This document shows, in pieces, positions 1 through 10,535 of a stretch of 64,000 bases of DNA (its first letter is position 1; each line of letters starts with the position of its first letter). Source of the stretch: Periconia sp. R9002 (lineage: Eukaryota > Ascomycota > Dothideomycetes > Pleosporales > Periconiaceae). The position numbers were made by a program, and so were the translations under genes. The stretch spans positions 186,001 to 250,000 of the forward strand of contig JAMAHW010000059.1 in NCBI GenBank assembly GCA_023627715.1, written 5' to 3'. The notes beneath the pieces were generated by a model. The model had not been told where the DNA came from. It saw only the letters and a program-made list of their open reading frames with translations, and did no database searches.

Positions 1-903
1 TCCATGCTGGGCAGAAATGTGAGTAAAATTATTCAAGAAGGGTGGGTACATGGAGTTTTGTTTACATACCCAAAGACAAAGCCTCCAAAGGAACATAAGA
101 TGCTGGCCGTCACATAGCGCGGAGGCCACGACAATCGCGAAAGCGCACTCATTGTTTCGAAGGTCTAAAATGGTGAGTAGTCCAGCGCTGACGGCAACTT
201 TGCGGAGAGTGAAAGCGTTGGTAGCATCAATCAATGTCGAGATAACTGGCGATACTTATGTTAATAATGGAGTACACGATAGGATCAATTCATGTAGAAT
301 GAAATCATGGCAGGTAAGCCGAGCAGCCTAACCAAACTCCGATACTCCGGATCGACGCATCCTACTAACTTTTTCAACAAGATAAATTATTAATCCTCAC
401 CACGACCTGAAGATGTTAGGGTTACACCGTTACAGTGACCAATTGAGGCATCAGACCGATGACCGACAAGGGAGCTACAGCCAATCGTCTGCCAATATTC
501 GTTTTACTAATTGTTGGAAGTTGCGCAAATGTAATGTCGGCCCAGTTAGGAAACTTAGACGCGTGAGCCGTCTGACCTCAAGGTTGACATGTAACTAAGA
601 AATGTGAATATCATTTGAGAGTACTTGTTGCTTATAACGACAATATTACCACAAGAGCTTGATTGAAGTGTTATGCTTGGTATTGGGATATGTTTTATAT
701 AGATACAGACATGTGCGGGTACAATTGCACTCACTCGAAATTGTCTTTCAAGCAAAGTGTCGAATTCCTTGATGCGCTAGGTGAAGAAGACTTGTCGGTT
801 GTATCAGAGCATTCATCCTGCCAAACGGGAAAGAAAAACCACAGGGCAATGTCAAGACGTCATTACGCTGTCATCCCTTACGCTGTATTATTGATTGGAC
901 CCA
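1..903. other. Left-edge interval without a recognised gene
   Basis: Only short open frames under about 100 codons occur on either strand, and none shows a recognisable domain, signal peptide or convincing splice structure. The right part is the 3' flank of the minus-strand bestrophin gene, whose stop lies at 904. A gene beginning left of the window cannot be excluded. Confidence 0.5.
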
Positions 904-2115
904 TCACTCAAACATACCGCCCAAGCCTCTGCCCTCACCCTCCCCCATCGGCGCACCGCCTCTCATAGCCGTCCACTCATCCAAGAGCACCGTGATTTCC
1001 CGTCGCGCGTCCTCGATGATGCCGTCCATTTTGATATCGTTCTTATCGTAACCAAAGGGGTCTTCGAGCTGCTGACCAATACCTTCAATGCCGTACAGAG
1101 TGAAAGAAACGATGGCAACAATGGGTATAGAATACCATCCATAATCATCCACGATGCCCAGTGGTAAAAAGATGAGGAAAAGAGCAAGGACCTGTTTTTG
1201 ATGGATGCTGTTTTCATGTTAGGGTAAAACACCCAGAAGGCAGAGGAGGAGAGGGCAAGCTTACAGATGAGCAACCGGAATGGGTGTGGAGCGAATGGTC
1301 TCCATGCGCCCATAAGCGTCTACTAGCGAATTGACCTGCACCGTCATTTGCGAAGCCAGAGGCGCGTGAAACCAACCCCGATCAAAACCGCGCCGGACAT
1401 ATCCCTCCACTAGCACACTGAGCTGCAAAGGCAGGCCCAGGCCTTGGTCCTCGTAACCCATGAGGCCCTCTGGGAGCAGGCTTGTATACTCTGATTTTGC
1501 CGTCTCCACCCCATTCTCGGTATCGATGTCTCCCATTCGGGCATTGCTACTGGTGAGGTCATGGTCCACGTAGCTAGGTCTTCGCGAAACGGGCTCGGAG
1601 CGGGACCCGAACGGGGAGGTTGGCGGGGGCAGGTGTGCCATGCTCGCAGGTGGGATGTTGAACTCGGCTCTTAGATTGTGCTTGATGGCGTACAAGATGG
1701 CCACCAGAACCCTCAGAATCTTCTCGGTATCTCTCCGTTCATCCTCCTCCAGATCACCATCCTTGCTCTTGGAATTCACGAGAGCAATCCTCGCCAGATT
1801 TCGCACACAGGTTCCAATGGTGGTAAGGCAGTTCCGGCCTGTCCAGAAGCGGTCGTAGCTCGTCCCATTGCGGAAAACAAGCATGAGACCAACGACAATG
1901 GACAGCGAAGGGATGATTGTGGACGGCAGACCCAGCGAGGTGATGATGTAGGTATCGAGATAGACGACGAGGGCGGTGAAGAGGGAGTGGAGGATGACAG
2001 GCGCAACGAGCAGGTGGTGAATGGAGCCTCTGGAGAAGCGGAGCACGAGGGGGACTCGCCTTGGTTTCGTGCGGAAGGAATGGGCGAGAGGGTACGTTGG
2101 AGTGCGAGAAGGCAT
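904..2115 (-). CDS. Bestrophin/UPF0187-family membrane channel protein
   Basis: The gene has two exons, 2115-1265 and 1207-904, and encodes 384 aa. The 57-nt intron has a GTAAGC donor and an ACAG acceptor and rejoins the frame as ...VAHLIHQKQVLALFLIF. The N-terminal half holds a hydrophobic segment (about residues 33-70), the FRNGTSYDRFWTGR stretch typical of the family, and a variable Ser/Pro-rich insert at about 145-215. The second exon continues with LPLGIVDDYGW and ends in the IEGIGQQLEDPFGYD(K)ND region, the most conserved part of fungal UPF0187 proteins. The family is related to bestrophin anion channels; membrane location and anion conductance are inferred from that relationship. The first ATG of the frame at 2115 is used. 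A PEX11-like gene is transcribed divergently, 525 bp away. Confidence 0.88.
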
Positions 2116-2640
2116 TGCGATGGAAGTAGGGTGTCTGTGGTCCGATCAGGACACACGATAGGGGCGTGGAGAAGGGCAGTATGGGTATGGCGGGAGACTG
2201 GTAAAGCGATGAAGCTCCAATGTGACGGGTTTCAGGGAGGTGACCAAGGCAGAGGGCAGTAGCAGCGGGCGGGGTCGACAGGGGCATAGATACAAGTTGT
2301 ACATGTCCATGGCCGGTCCGATAGACTGAGCCCAGCGTCTCGAGGCATCGATGAGGCGGAAATCAGGCTTGAGCTATTGACTGGATTGGATATCGATGTC
2401 AAGCTGGCGTTGCACATGTGAAAGATGAAGGCGTTCTGTACTCGGACCAGCCACAGCAAATAACGTTTCTGCTGTTGGTGGGTGCTCCCGTCAGACCTCG
2501 GCACCCCGCGTGTCTGATGTTTTGACCAAACAACCACACCCAACATCGCCAACCATTCCCTCGTCGCATTCGCCTCTTGTTCTTCGTCTTCATTTGTATA
2601 CTTAGTACTGCAGCTATCAATTCTAATTCAATACGCGGCG
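2116..2640. promoter_or_regulatory. Shared divergent promoter interval (bestrophin / PEX11-like)
   Basis: This 525-bp stretch lies between two divergent start codons. Open frames here are shadows without family similarity. The bases just before the PEX11-like ATG are pyrimidine-rich, as is common for fungal transcription starts. No clear TATA box was picked out. Confidence 0.4.
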
Positions 2641-3675
2641 ATGGCGGAAAAGATTGATCCGCCGACAACCACCTCGAGTCCCCCAGACCCTGCTGCATCT
2701 TCTTCATCACCACCACCACCACCCCCTACCGACCCGTCGCAACCCAAACAACCACAGAGCAAAGGCGCCTTCCATAAACTCCGCGCCCTCCTATTGCACT
2801 ACATAGCTGCCTCCCTCCACAAGACCGATCGAACCATCCTGCGCATCTCATCGCTACTATCCAAACCCACAACGACCGATAATCTCCTCTGCACCGTCAG
2901 CTACACCCTCTCCCTTCTGCACGCTCTCCTATCCCGCCTTCTTGCACGTCGCATCGCCGCACTCGCTTCCTCCGTTGCTGCGAAAGCCACACCTGTCCTC
3001 CTACCCGGCGAAACATTTATCGCAGCTCTCCCCGCCCCGCCAACCACAAAGCTGCTCGCGCAGACTACCGCTAGTATCAAGGCTCTCGCTGGTCTTATAT
3101 CTGATTATCGCATCTTTGTGCGGTTGTGGGGTCTAGTCGATATCTATACGTGGGCGAGGGGGACGTGGAACGCGCCTTTGGCCGGGGACGCGACAAGGAA
3201 GGACAGGCTTCTAAGAGGAGTGATGTGGGGCGCGATAGCGAGTTGTGTTGGGTTTCAGGTGTTGGAGAATGGCGCATACCTGTCTAGCAAAGGGGTGCTA
3301 ACGGGCGATGGGTGGGCAGGCGATCAAGGCCGGAAAAGGGAGGGCGCCTGGTGGATATGGAGCAGCCGATTCTGGGCTGCGTACGTCTTGCTTGAGCTTA
3401 CGAGGCTGGGGTTGGTACGATATTATGCAAGTGGCAGGGAGGAGACAAACGTCTTAGACGATGGCGAGAAAGAATCCAAGTTGTTAAAGGAGGAACAGAG
3501 AAAACGTGAGGCGCTGTGGTGGAGGGATCTGGCGAGTAACCTGGCTTACATGCCCATGACACTGCATTGGAGTGTAGAGGAAGAACGGGGATTACTCAGT
3601 GATTGGGGTGTAGGCGCATTGGGAGCCGTTGCAGGCGGCGCCAACTTGATTCACGCATGGAGAAATACGGCATAG
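2641..3675 (+). CDS. PEX11-family peroxisomal membrane protein
   Basis: Single uninterrupted frame of 344 aa. The N-terminus is a low-complexity Thr/Ser/Pro tract (residues 1-40). A PEX11-like region follows: KTDRTILRISSLLS (about 61-74), then the amphipathic and helical stretch including SDYRIFVRLWGLVDIYTW (about 155-172). Further hydrophobic segments are GVMWGAIASCVGFQVLENGAYLSS (about 193-216) and the WSSRFWAAYVLLELTRL region. The C-terminus returns to a membrane-like segment, GVGALGAVAGGANLIHAW. PEX11 proteins shape and divide peroxisomes by amphipathic-helix membrane remodelling; the divergent sequence suggests the PEX11C-like fungal subgroup rather than PEX11 itself. The ATG at 2641 is the first in frame and follows an in-frame-stop-containing leader. 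Confidence 0.8.
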   Translation: MAEKIDPPTTTSSPPDPAASSSSPPPPPPTDPSQPKQPQSKGAFHKLRALLLHYIAASLHKTDRTILRISSLLSKPTTTDNLLCTVSYTLSLLHALLSRLLARRIAALASSVAAKATPVLLPGETFIAALPAPPTTKLLAQTTASIKALAGLISDYRIFVRLWGLVDIYTWARGTWNAPLAGDATRKDRLLRGVMWGAIASCVGFQVLENGAYLSSKGVLTGDGWAGDQGRKREGAWWIWSSRFWAAYVLLELTRLGLVRYYASGREETNVLDDGEKESKLLKEEQRKREALWWRDLASNLAYMPMTLHWSVEEERGLLSDWGVGALGAVAGGANLIHAWRNTA

Positions 3676-4037
3676 ACGGAAGAGAGGCGATGGTATGTAG
3701 TTGGTGAGGTGTGAATTGGTTTCGGTCATGGACAAGTCCACGTCCATTTGTTGATTGACAATCAACATCCTTTGCATTAATCCGAGCGACGAAGGGAAAT
3801 ATGTGTACAGTAAGATTACAATGGATTTTGAATTTATGGAATGTGTTGAATTCCAGGTACAGAGTCGTTTGTTATCGAGACACAACGTGGCGTAGTGTAT
3901 TGAGACATTCATCACTCGTTGTATCACCCCCGGTTGAATTTAGCAGACTTTGTCCCCACGATATAGGTGTGTTGTAGTGCATAGGTCATGAACCTCCCGG
4001 AGATGGAAAATCGAATTTACGCTACTCAAGTCACAAC
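3676..4037. other. Convergent 3' interval between PEX11-like and GEP4 genes
   Basis: A 362-bp AT-leaning interval between two convergent genes, probably holding both 3' UTRs and poly(A) sites. No additional gene was recognised; the open frame read on the minus strand overlaps the PEX11-like end and has no family similarity. Confidence 0.5.
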
Positions 4038-4889
4038 TCATTCAAATGTGTTGCTTGGATCAGGAGGACAATAACCTCTCTTCAGCAAGAATCCCGCAAG
4101 CCTGTCTTCTACTCGAGCAAACTAGAAGAAGTTAGTTACGACAGAGACTACAACCCACATCAAACCAAAAAACAGAAGCACGGGGAAGCATCTGCGCTCA
4201 AAAACTCACAAAACTTTTCCTATCAATGATCCCATCTCTGATCCAGAATCCATACCCACCCATAAGATTCGCCATCATCACATCTGTAAAAAGGCGATCC
4301 CCCACTACAGCAATCTGCGAGGGCGAGGTGACTCCAGAATCAGAATGGTTTTTGAAATACGATAACACCTCGTCCTTGCATCCCGGCTTCTTGGTCGAAT
4401 GTCGGAGTACCTTGACTCCCGTGTTCTTCTCCAACACGGCTGCTTGAGCTTGGTTTTTGTCGTCGTCGGTTCCTGCTGTGTTGGAGACTATGAGTAGTTT
4501 GGATCCAGGATAGGCGCGCCGTAGTTCCTGGAATTTGTCCTGTATGAAAATGTGAGCATGTGTTGACTTGAATAAATAAATACATATCAATATAGTCAAT
4601 TGCGAATGGACAATGGGCGTGTAGATTGGTGTGAGCACAATTGATTGGAAGAAAAGGTCCGGCATACGTGATACGGTTTATGCACCTCATCTGTGTGCGG
4701 AATGGCGAAGCAGTTGTCTTTGTCCAATATCACCGCTCTGATATCAACCTCTTTTTCGCCATTTTTCTTGGGAAAGGCTTTAGAAAGCGGAACGGGAAGA
4801 TGGTTGAATGTGGACACCGTATGTTGTGGAAGACACAGGGTAGGATCCCGGAACAACCTGAAAACATTAACTGTCCCTGAGAAATTCAT
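4038..4889 (-). CDS. GEP4: GEP4-type phosphatidylglycerophosphatase (HAD family)
   Basis: Three exons, 4889-4668, 4539-4210 and 4121-4038, give 211 aa; both introns are phase 0 with GTATGC and GTGAGT donors. The protein begins MNFSGTVNVFRLFRDPTLCLP, collinear with yeast Gep4, and has the HAD nucleophile motif DKDNC (about residue 47), the LLIVSNTAGT motif II, the HSTKKPGCK motif III and VVGDRLFTDVMMANLMG motif IV. Gep4 dephosphorylates phosphatidylglycerophosphate at the matrix side of the inner mitochondrial membrane during cardiolipin synthesis. An ATG nine codons upstream (4916) is in frame, but the internal ATG matches the family start better. The last exon (FARVEDRLAGFLLKRGY) was recovered from splice signals and matches the usual amphipathic C-terminus. 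SmD3 is divergent upstream. Confidence 0.9.
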
Positions 4890-5282
4890 TGGGAAGATCG
4901 CCAAACTAGTTATCACATGCCGTACACATTAGTTGTTGATGCGATGGACGTGGTAGATGGGGAAGATATGCTGACTCATCATACAATCGGGACTAGCGCA
5001 CATAGGCCCAAGCTCCATTTGTGAATCTCTTCGACGGCGCAAAAGTCGTATGGACATCAACCCCACACCGCTGCTACTCCCCCGAATCTCGAGTACATTT
5101 GCGCCTAATCTTGGTAGACTACAAGCAATCTCTGCGAAATCTTGAGACGGTGGAACGTTCGCTCTGTCATTCCCACCGCCTTCATCGCGCACGCCGACCT
5201 CCCGCCCACGACCAACCATCGCTTCATTCACAAACACCGAAGACCTTCCGCGCCCAGTCCCTGCTCCTAAATTGTCGCCATC
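4890..5282. promoter_or_regulatory. Divergent promoter interval (GEP4 / SMD3)
   Basis: This 393-bp interval separates the start codons of two divergently transcribed housekeeping genes. The stretch near 5240-5280 is C/T-rich, consistent with the SmD3 transcription start. No further gene is supported. Confidence 0.4.
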
Positions 5283-5848
5283 ATGACAAGCACAATCGGG
5301 ATCCCGATCAAGTTATTGAATGAAGCCGCTGTAGGTTCAGGGCTTGTGCTCATGTTGGTATCCGCCATTGCTGATTGTGTTGCAGGGTCATATCATTACT
5401 TTGGAGATATCCTCCGGTGAAGTTTACCGCGGTAAACTCATAGAAGGTTCGTTTATTCATTTCGCTGGAGCATACATAGGCTTACATCGTTTAGCGGAGG
5501 ACAATATGAATGTCCAGCTCAAGGACATCACAGTAACCGCACGAGACGGTCGCGTGTCGCATCTGGAACAGGTGTACATCCGAGGCTCTCACGTACGTTA
5601 TTTTATCGTGCCGGACATGTTGAGGTAAGCGAAACACAAAAATCCCAGAGTAACAATACTCTGCGATGATTCATTGTTTCATTTCATTTCATGCAAAACA
5701 CAAGACATGGATCAATGGACGCGGTGCTAATGATTGTAGGAATGCTCCCATGTTCCGATCTCGGGGAACCAGGGGCAGAGGTGTCGGTCTTGCGCGCGGT
5801 CGCGCTACGGTGAACAGGGCGAGGGGGAATGTTCGTGGAGGTCGTTGA
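5283..5848 (+). CDS. SMD3: Small nuclear ribonucleoprotein Sm D3
   Basis: Four exons, 5283-5330, 5386-5446, 5495-5624 and 5740-5848, encode 115 aa. The protein starts [19 protein letters not shown] and carries both Sm motifs: Sm1 ([18 protein letters not shown] through NMNVQLKDI) and Sm2 ([20 protein letters not shown]). The C-terminus is Arg/Gly-rich (from about residue 88), the usual site of symmetric arginine dimethylation before binding SMN-type assembly factors. SmD3 is a core subunit of the heptameric Sm ring on U1, U2, U4 and U5 snRNAs. The first exon codes for only 16 residues; intron 2 has a weak GTTCGT donor, but the frame and family alignment leave no alternative (LIE|AEDNMN). Confidence 0.96.
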
Positions 5849-6280
5849 GCAAAGCTTGTGGTAGACGAAATTACGACGATGATCTCTCGAGCCGGAACCT
5901 CCCACGCAGCGCTCGCCCACACATGGTTAGCAAGGGAGTTGGGGCTCGCTGGAACACTGCAGCATGTCATATTCGGAAGGACAGCATGCGCCATAGTACG
6001 TGGGCTTGAATAGTTGGGATGTCGTGGCCGCCATGAGCGAGCTATTGGGACGAGTTCCACGTTATATGAGATCAATACTACCAATGCCGCGTGTGCAGGT
6101 GTCTTTCTATTGCATCATGTTCCTAACATTCTCTCCATTACTTTTACGCGTTAAAGTGCGCATTGAATAATCATATCGCGGGTCGATCCGTGGGTAGTAA
6201 ATAGGTGCTGACGATACCCCACACCAGAAGCCAAGACCTCCGAAACTCCGCACCTCCCAGACCCACGACAACAACACACC
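5849..6280. other. Intergenic interval 5' of the Irc6-like gene
   Basis: A 432-bp interval holding the SmD3 3' flank and the upstream region of the next plus-strand gene. Frames seen on the minus strand overlap SmD3 and lack family similarity. Nothing else was recognised. Confidence 0.45.
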
Positions 6281-7268
6281 ATGGAGATTCAACATCCGCG
6301 ACGCATTCTTGCTCTTGGGGCGCCCGAGTCCGGGGTCCTCGGTCTGTTGAAAGGTACTCCTCCCCCTCGTCGCTGCTGCGTCTCCCCCTACATCAGGCTA
6401 ATAACCCACTCCTCCCACTAGAACTCACCGGCTCTGCGCCCGAGCTCGTCAGCAACACCACCGCCGGCCTCTCCCACGAATGGCACCTCGAAACGAAATA
6501 CTATACTGCCAAACTACCCATTTGGATTGATGAGATTCCCAATGTCTCCGAATGGCGCGCCGAGTTCATCAAGCCCGAAGCCCGCGAAGTCGTAACCGTG
6601 CTGGGAGCGTGGGTCTTCTGCTTCCGAAAGCCCGTCACATCCGCTGAGGTCGATATCGTCAAGGAGACACTCAAGGCGATTGCCGACGTCATCGAAAAAG
6701 CCTGCGGGTTCGGCGGTGACCAGATCTGCTTGGCGGTTGCGATGCCGCAGAGCACGACACCATACCTGGAGAAGAGCGCAGAGGAATGGGACGAGTTGTG
6801 TATGGAGTACGGGTTTGAGTTTGTGGATAGTGAGGCAAAGGGGAAGAATGAGTTTGGAGAGGAGATGGGGGTCAAAAGGGTAGAAGATGCGCTCAAAGCA
6901 CATGAATGGGATGGGGGCGCCGGAGATGAAGGATTCGAGTTCGACGAGGACGAATTCGAAGGGGGGCTCGATGGAGAAGAGAGGGAGATGGGCTCAGAGA
7001 TGTTTGGCTTGAAGATGGCGGTCAATGGAGTGGGAGAGGAGGGCGAGGAGGGCGCGGAGGAGGAAGACAACGAGGAAGATCAGGTTGAAGAATTGGAAAC
7101 CCTCATGCGACGCATGGTTGCCATTAAAGGTATGTTGGTTCCATTTAGATATCCAGATTTGCTTTTCGATCAAACTAATACATGATAGAAACAAGCGAAG
7201 GCATGTCGGAAACGGAGCGTAAACGCTTCGCGGCGAAAGCAGTCTCGGACCTAATGAAAGATCTTTAG
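6281..7268 (+). CDS. Irc6 / p34 alpha- and gamma-adaptin-binding-like protein
   Basis: Three exons, 6281-6353, 6422-7129 and 7189-7268, encode 286 aa. The N-terminus MEIQHPRRILALGAPESGV resembles the degenerate P-loop start of the Irc6/p34 (AAGAB) family, a Rab-like G-domain fold that chaperones AP-1 and AP-2 adaptor assembly. The central part (WIDEIPNVSEW, VVTVLGAWVFCFRKP, WDELCMEYGFEFVD) matches the family pattern. A long acidic Glu/Asp/Gly-rich linker (about residues 190-255) is followed by a C-terminal helix, LETLMRRMVAIKETSEGMSE, conserved in this family. The ATG at 6281 with CACC just before it is preferred over the longer upstream frame because the intron at 6354 restores the family-like core. 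Confidence 0.78.
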
Positions 7269-7327
7269 TTTACCCACCTGTCTTTTCGAACGTGACTGCT
7301 GCTGAACGGCACCATTTCGCTCCTCCT

Positions 7328-8256
7328 TCAGCTCTTCAGCCCCAGACATAACAGAAACGGAAACTCCATGTCCTTGCCCTGTTCCCCATCCACACCTTCG
7401 ACCGTCTTTTTCAGCGAAAACGGCCTCTCAATCCTCACCTCGTTGAACCCCACTCCGTCGATTACATCCTCAATTTCACGCTTTTTGATCCCGTGTCGCT
7501 CCACACCAGCCCACTTGGCCTTTGGATGAAAGGCCTTTGCCTCTTCACCGAAATCCTCGTAGTCCGTCAGCGCGACCCTCCCTCCCGGCTTCAATGCGCT
7601 AAACAGTATCCGCATCAACCCGCCCATGTCCTCGATGTGATGAAGCGTGAGGTGACTGACTACCAGATCGAAGCGATACGGTATGTCTTTTCCGGATTCC
7701 CCGCGGCGTACGGCGAGCGCAGAGGCGGCTCCTTGCAGATGGAAATCATCTGGATCGCGCACCAGGACATTCACGGCGGCGAGGTTGACGGTGGAGGGGT
7801 TAGGGAGGGCTGCAATTTTGTTGTTGAAGGAGGCAAGCATGCCGTCGGAGGTGTCGACGCCGATTAGCGATCGAACGAGGGGTGCGAGCTTGAAGGAGAG
7901 AATACCGGTACCGCAGCCAATCTCCAAGACGTCGAGGTCTGCTCAAATGTTATCTATCGCATTGATTCATGAATCGAATTTGGACAGCGACACTTGGGTA
8001 CCATCTCCTGGAAGGCGGACAGTCGTTTTGATTCAAACTTGATGCTAGCTTTTTAAATGCTCCTCCCCGTGTGCACTGCCCAAATTGTGAATCAGCACCG
8101 TACCCACTCACCCTTTGCAGTCCCGTCTTGGAATGCAGGAATATGGCGCTTGATGGCCTCGAATGCCATGTCTACGGCATGCAAATGCTTCTCGTCCGTG
8201 TCCCAAGTAGCTGCCTCGGCGTCGAAACGGGCGTTGTTGATGTCTTGATTGGACAT
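7328..8256 (-). CDS. Class I SAM-dependent methyltransferase
   Basis: Two exons, 8256-8112 and 7938-7328, encode 251 aa. Exon 1 gives MSNQDINNARFDAEAATWD, followed by a helix, and joins at AK|DLDVLEIGCGTG, so the intron lies just before the glycine-rich SAM-binding motif I (EIGCGTG, about residues 54-60). Downstream features are the acidic GVDTSDGML after beta-2, a FDLVVSHLTLHHIED motif and LKPGGRVALTDYEDF. This is the usual layout of the methyltransferase type 11 / UbiE-like group. The substrate cannot be read from the sequence; small-molecule methylation is inferred. The 173-nt intron is long for this window, and its internal region contains no competing exon that I could support. Confidence 0.82.
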
Positions 8257-9323
8257 TCTTCAGTCAATTCACTTTGGGATAGGTGCTCTGCTATGTCTCC
8301 CTCGGCTTGGTCGTAACCCCGTACGGCTTTTGTATTTGGGCCAAAGGAAAGGAGTGACGTAGGGCTTAGGCAGGTCCCGACATTGACAAGGGCAAGGGCA
8401 AGGACATGGGACGGAGATGTGTACGAAGAAAGGGTTATTTGATACAAGGAGTGCCTTATCGGTGGAAGAGATAGCTACTTGGGGGTATTAGACGAAGATG
8501 GATGTTGCACATGCATGTAGACACACGTGGAGAGGGGTGGAGTGGAGTGAAAGGTGCGGGCACGTGGTGGGGCCGGGGTAGATGCAGGTGCGGGGTAGTG
8601 CGAAGTGGGCTAGCGAATATGGGAAGCTGAGTACAAAGAATCATAAAATAATAATCACAAAAGAATCATCGTAAAAAGACATCAAAAAGAAGAATAACAA
8701 CGAGAAGAGAAAAAGAAAAGAAAGCGAGGGTCTGACTACGATATCACTGGTGGAATTGGACAGTGAATTGGAACCCCCCTTCTCTTGGTCTGTCTGCGCA
8801 GAGCACAACTACGCCGCACAGATCTTGTATCCTATTCCCAAGACAGTCGCGACTATTCATGCATCATCTATCCACTTGGGCAGGTGTTTGAGCAAAAAGC
8901 CTTGCGCATGCACCCTCGGATGAAATTGCATGCCTACTGGAGTAATAATCATCCCTAAGCGGCAAATGTAGAGAAGGCGAAGGCGAAGGCGGAGGCGAAA
9001 TGCTAGGCGGACGTCTCCGCCCGCGCGTCTAAATGGAATTAGCAGACCCAACAACACAACAACTTCCGTGGACTAACTAACTAACTAGTTGTCGAGTGGA
9101 TCAACAAGTGTATTTGTCCCTCTGTGTGGCCTGATCCGACCCGTTTTCCGTCTTTCTTCTTTTTCTTCTGCGTTGCGGTAGCATCGTGTTTGATTTCTTG
9201 TCCATTGTCGACGGCTGAAAACCTTGGAAGCGCTGCCGCCGCCTTTTTTTTTCTCGCGCGACAACCGCTTCGAATCCTTCTCTCCCCTTTGCGATCTGAT
9301 CAGCGATCTGCCCTCTGCCCTAC
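8257..9323. other. Long divergent promoter interval with purine-rich and pyrimidine-rich tracts
   Basis: About 1.07 kb separates the methyltransferase start from the LaeA-like start. It contains an A/G-rich tract around 8640-8730, a GGCGAAGGC-type short tandem near 8970-9000 and a long pyrimidine stretch around 9140-9260, probably within the LaeA-like 5' UTR. No gene was recognised. Confidence 0.45.
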
Positions 9324-10535
9324 ATGTCGTCTGCCCCTGCTGCCGCCGCCAGTGACAGCGGCCCGTCCTCAACGGCGCCCGCACCACCCGTCACCACCAC
9401 CACCACCGCCGCCGACACCCACCCCGACGACGACCACAATGATTCGGTCCTCACCCTCGAAGTCGATACCGGCGCAGATGGCGGAAACAGCGCCGCCGGC
9501 AGCGACACGGATTCGGCCTACGAAGGCAACTCGACCGCCAGCACCTCGCTCGCCTCGTCCGTCCTCAACTACGAGTACACCAACGGCCGTCGATACCACG
9601 GCTACCGCAGCGGCAGCTACTTACTGCCCAACGACGACGAAGAGCAGGACCGCCTCGATTTTGTCCACCACATCTTCCTGCTGATGCTCGACGGCAAGCT
9701 GTACGATGCCCCCATCCAGAACCCCACGCGCGTCCTCGATGTTGGTACCGGCACCGGCATTTGGGCCATTGACTTGGGCGATGCCCACCCCGGCGCCGAG
9801 GTTTTTGGTACCGATCTTTCGCCCATCCAGCCCAGCTGGGTGCCCCCCAACGTCAAGTTCTACATTGACGACGCCGAGAGCGACTGGGTCTACCCGCCCG
9901 AAGAGCATTTTGATTTTATACACACGCGCGAGCTGGGCGGCGCCATCGGCGACTGGGACAAACTGTGCAGGCAGTCGTTCGAGAACCTGAAGCCAGGTGG
10001 TTACTTGGAGATGCAGGAGCCCATTGCGCGCTTTGAATGCGACGACGGCAGCTTCGCCCAGGCAAAGGATCTGTACCAATGGCAGGAACTCTGCAACCAG
10101 GCCGCTGCTAAGTTTGGCAAGGCACTGCAGTCGGCCAATGAACTCAAGGGCAAACTGCTGGCCGCTGGCTTCGTAGACGTCCACGAGAGGATTCTCAAGG
10201 TGCCAATCGGACCATGGCCCAAGGACCCCAAGATGAAGGAGCTCGGGCGCTATCATCGTGAGCAGCTCGCCCAAGGTAAGTCCTCTGCTGCTCCACTCCC
10301 CTTAGCTCCCCCGCTCTGGCGCAGATCCCGTTCTGTCGCGAAGCTAATTTTTGGGGTACCAACAGGAATCGGCCCATACACTCTCGGTTTTCTCGGTAAA
10401 GTGCAAGGCTGGAGTGAGGACGAGTGCAAGATCATCACGGCCAAAGTCATCTCGCAGATGCGCAATCCTAAGATCCACACGTACATCAAGTACTACTTCG
10501 TGCACGGCCGCAAACCGGAGACCGCTGTGAATTAG
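9324..10535 (+). CDS. LaeA-like / TAM-domain methyltransferase
   Basis: Two exons, 9324-10275 and 10366-10535, encode 373 aa. The N-terminal 85 residues are Ala/Thr/Pro- and Asp-rich. The methyltransferase domain follows: VLNYEYTNGRRYHGYRSGSY, the LPNDDEEQDRLDFVHH motif typical of LaeA-like proteins, then SAM motif I RVLDVGTGTGIWAIDLGD (about residues 137-154). GTDLSPIQPSWVPPNVKFYI and NLKPGGYLEMQEP complete the signature. The family includes the secondary-metabolism regulator LaeA and its many paralogues; the regulator role itself is not shown here. The intron (90 nt, GTAAGT donor, GCTAAT branch, ACAG acceptor) is a multiple of three and lacks stops, so an unspliced 403-aa reading is also open. 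Confidence 0.87.
   Translation: MSSAPAAAASDSGPSSTAPAPPVTTTTTAADTHPDDDHNDSVLTLEVDTGADGGNSAAGSDTDSAYEGNSTASTSLASSVLNYEYTNGRRYHGYRSGSYLLPNDDEEQDRLDFVHHIFLLMLDGKLYDAPIQNPTRVLDVGTGTGIWAIDLGDAHPGAEVFGTDLSPIQPSWVPPNVKFYIDDAESDWVYPPEEHFDFIHTRELGGAIGDWDKLCRQSFENLKPGGYLEMQEPIARFECDDGSFAQAKDLYQWQELCNQAAAKFGKALQSANELKGKLLAAGFVDVHERILKVPIGPWPKDPKMKELGRYHREQLAQGKSSAAPLPLAPPLWRRSRSVAKLIFGVPTGIGPYTLGFLGKVQGWSEDECKIITAKVISQMRNPKIHTYIKYYFVHGRKPETAVN

Noticed and set aside
413..430. TTAGGG near 414 as a telomere trace
   Set aside because: Single hexamer only; no tandem array anywhere in the window.
6501..7070. 189-codon Ser/Pro-rich frame antisense to the Irc6-like gene
   Set aside because: Shadow of the acidic Glu/Asp/Gly linker of the real gene.
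9621..10274. 217-codon frame antisense to the LaeA-like methyltransferase
   Set aside because: Codon shadow of a GC-rich exon; no motif and no splice signals of its own.
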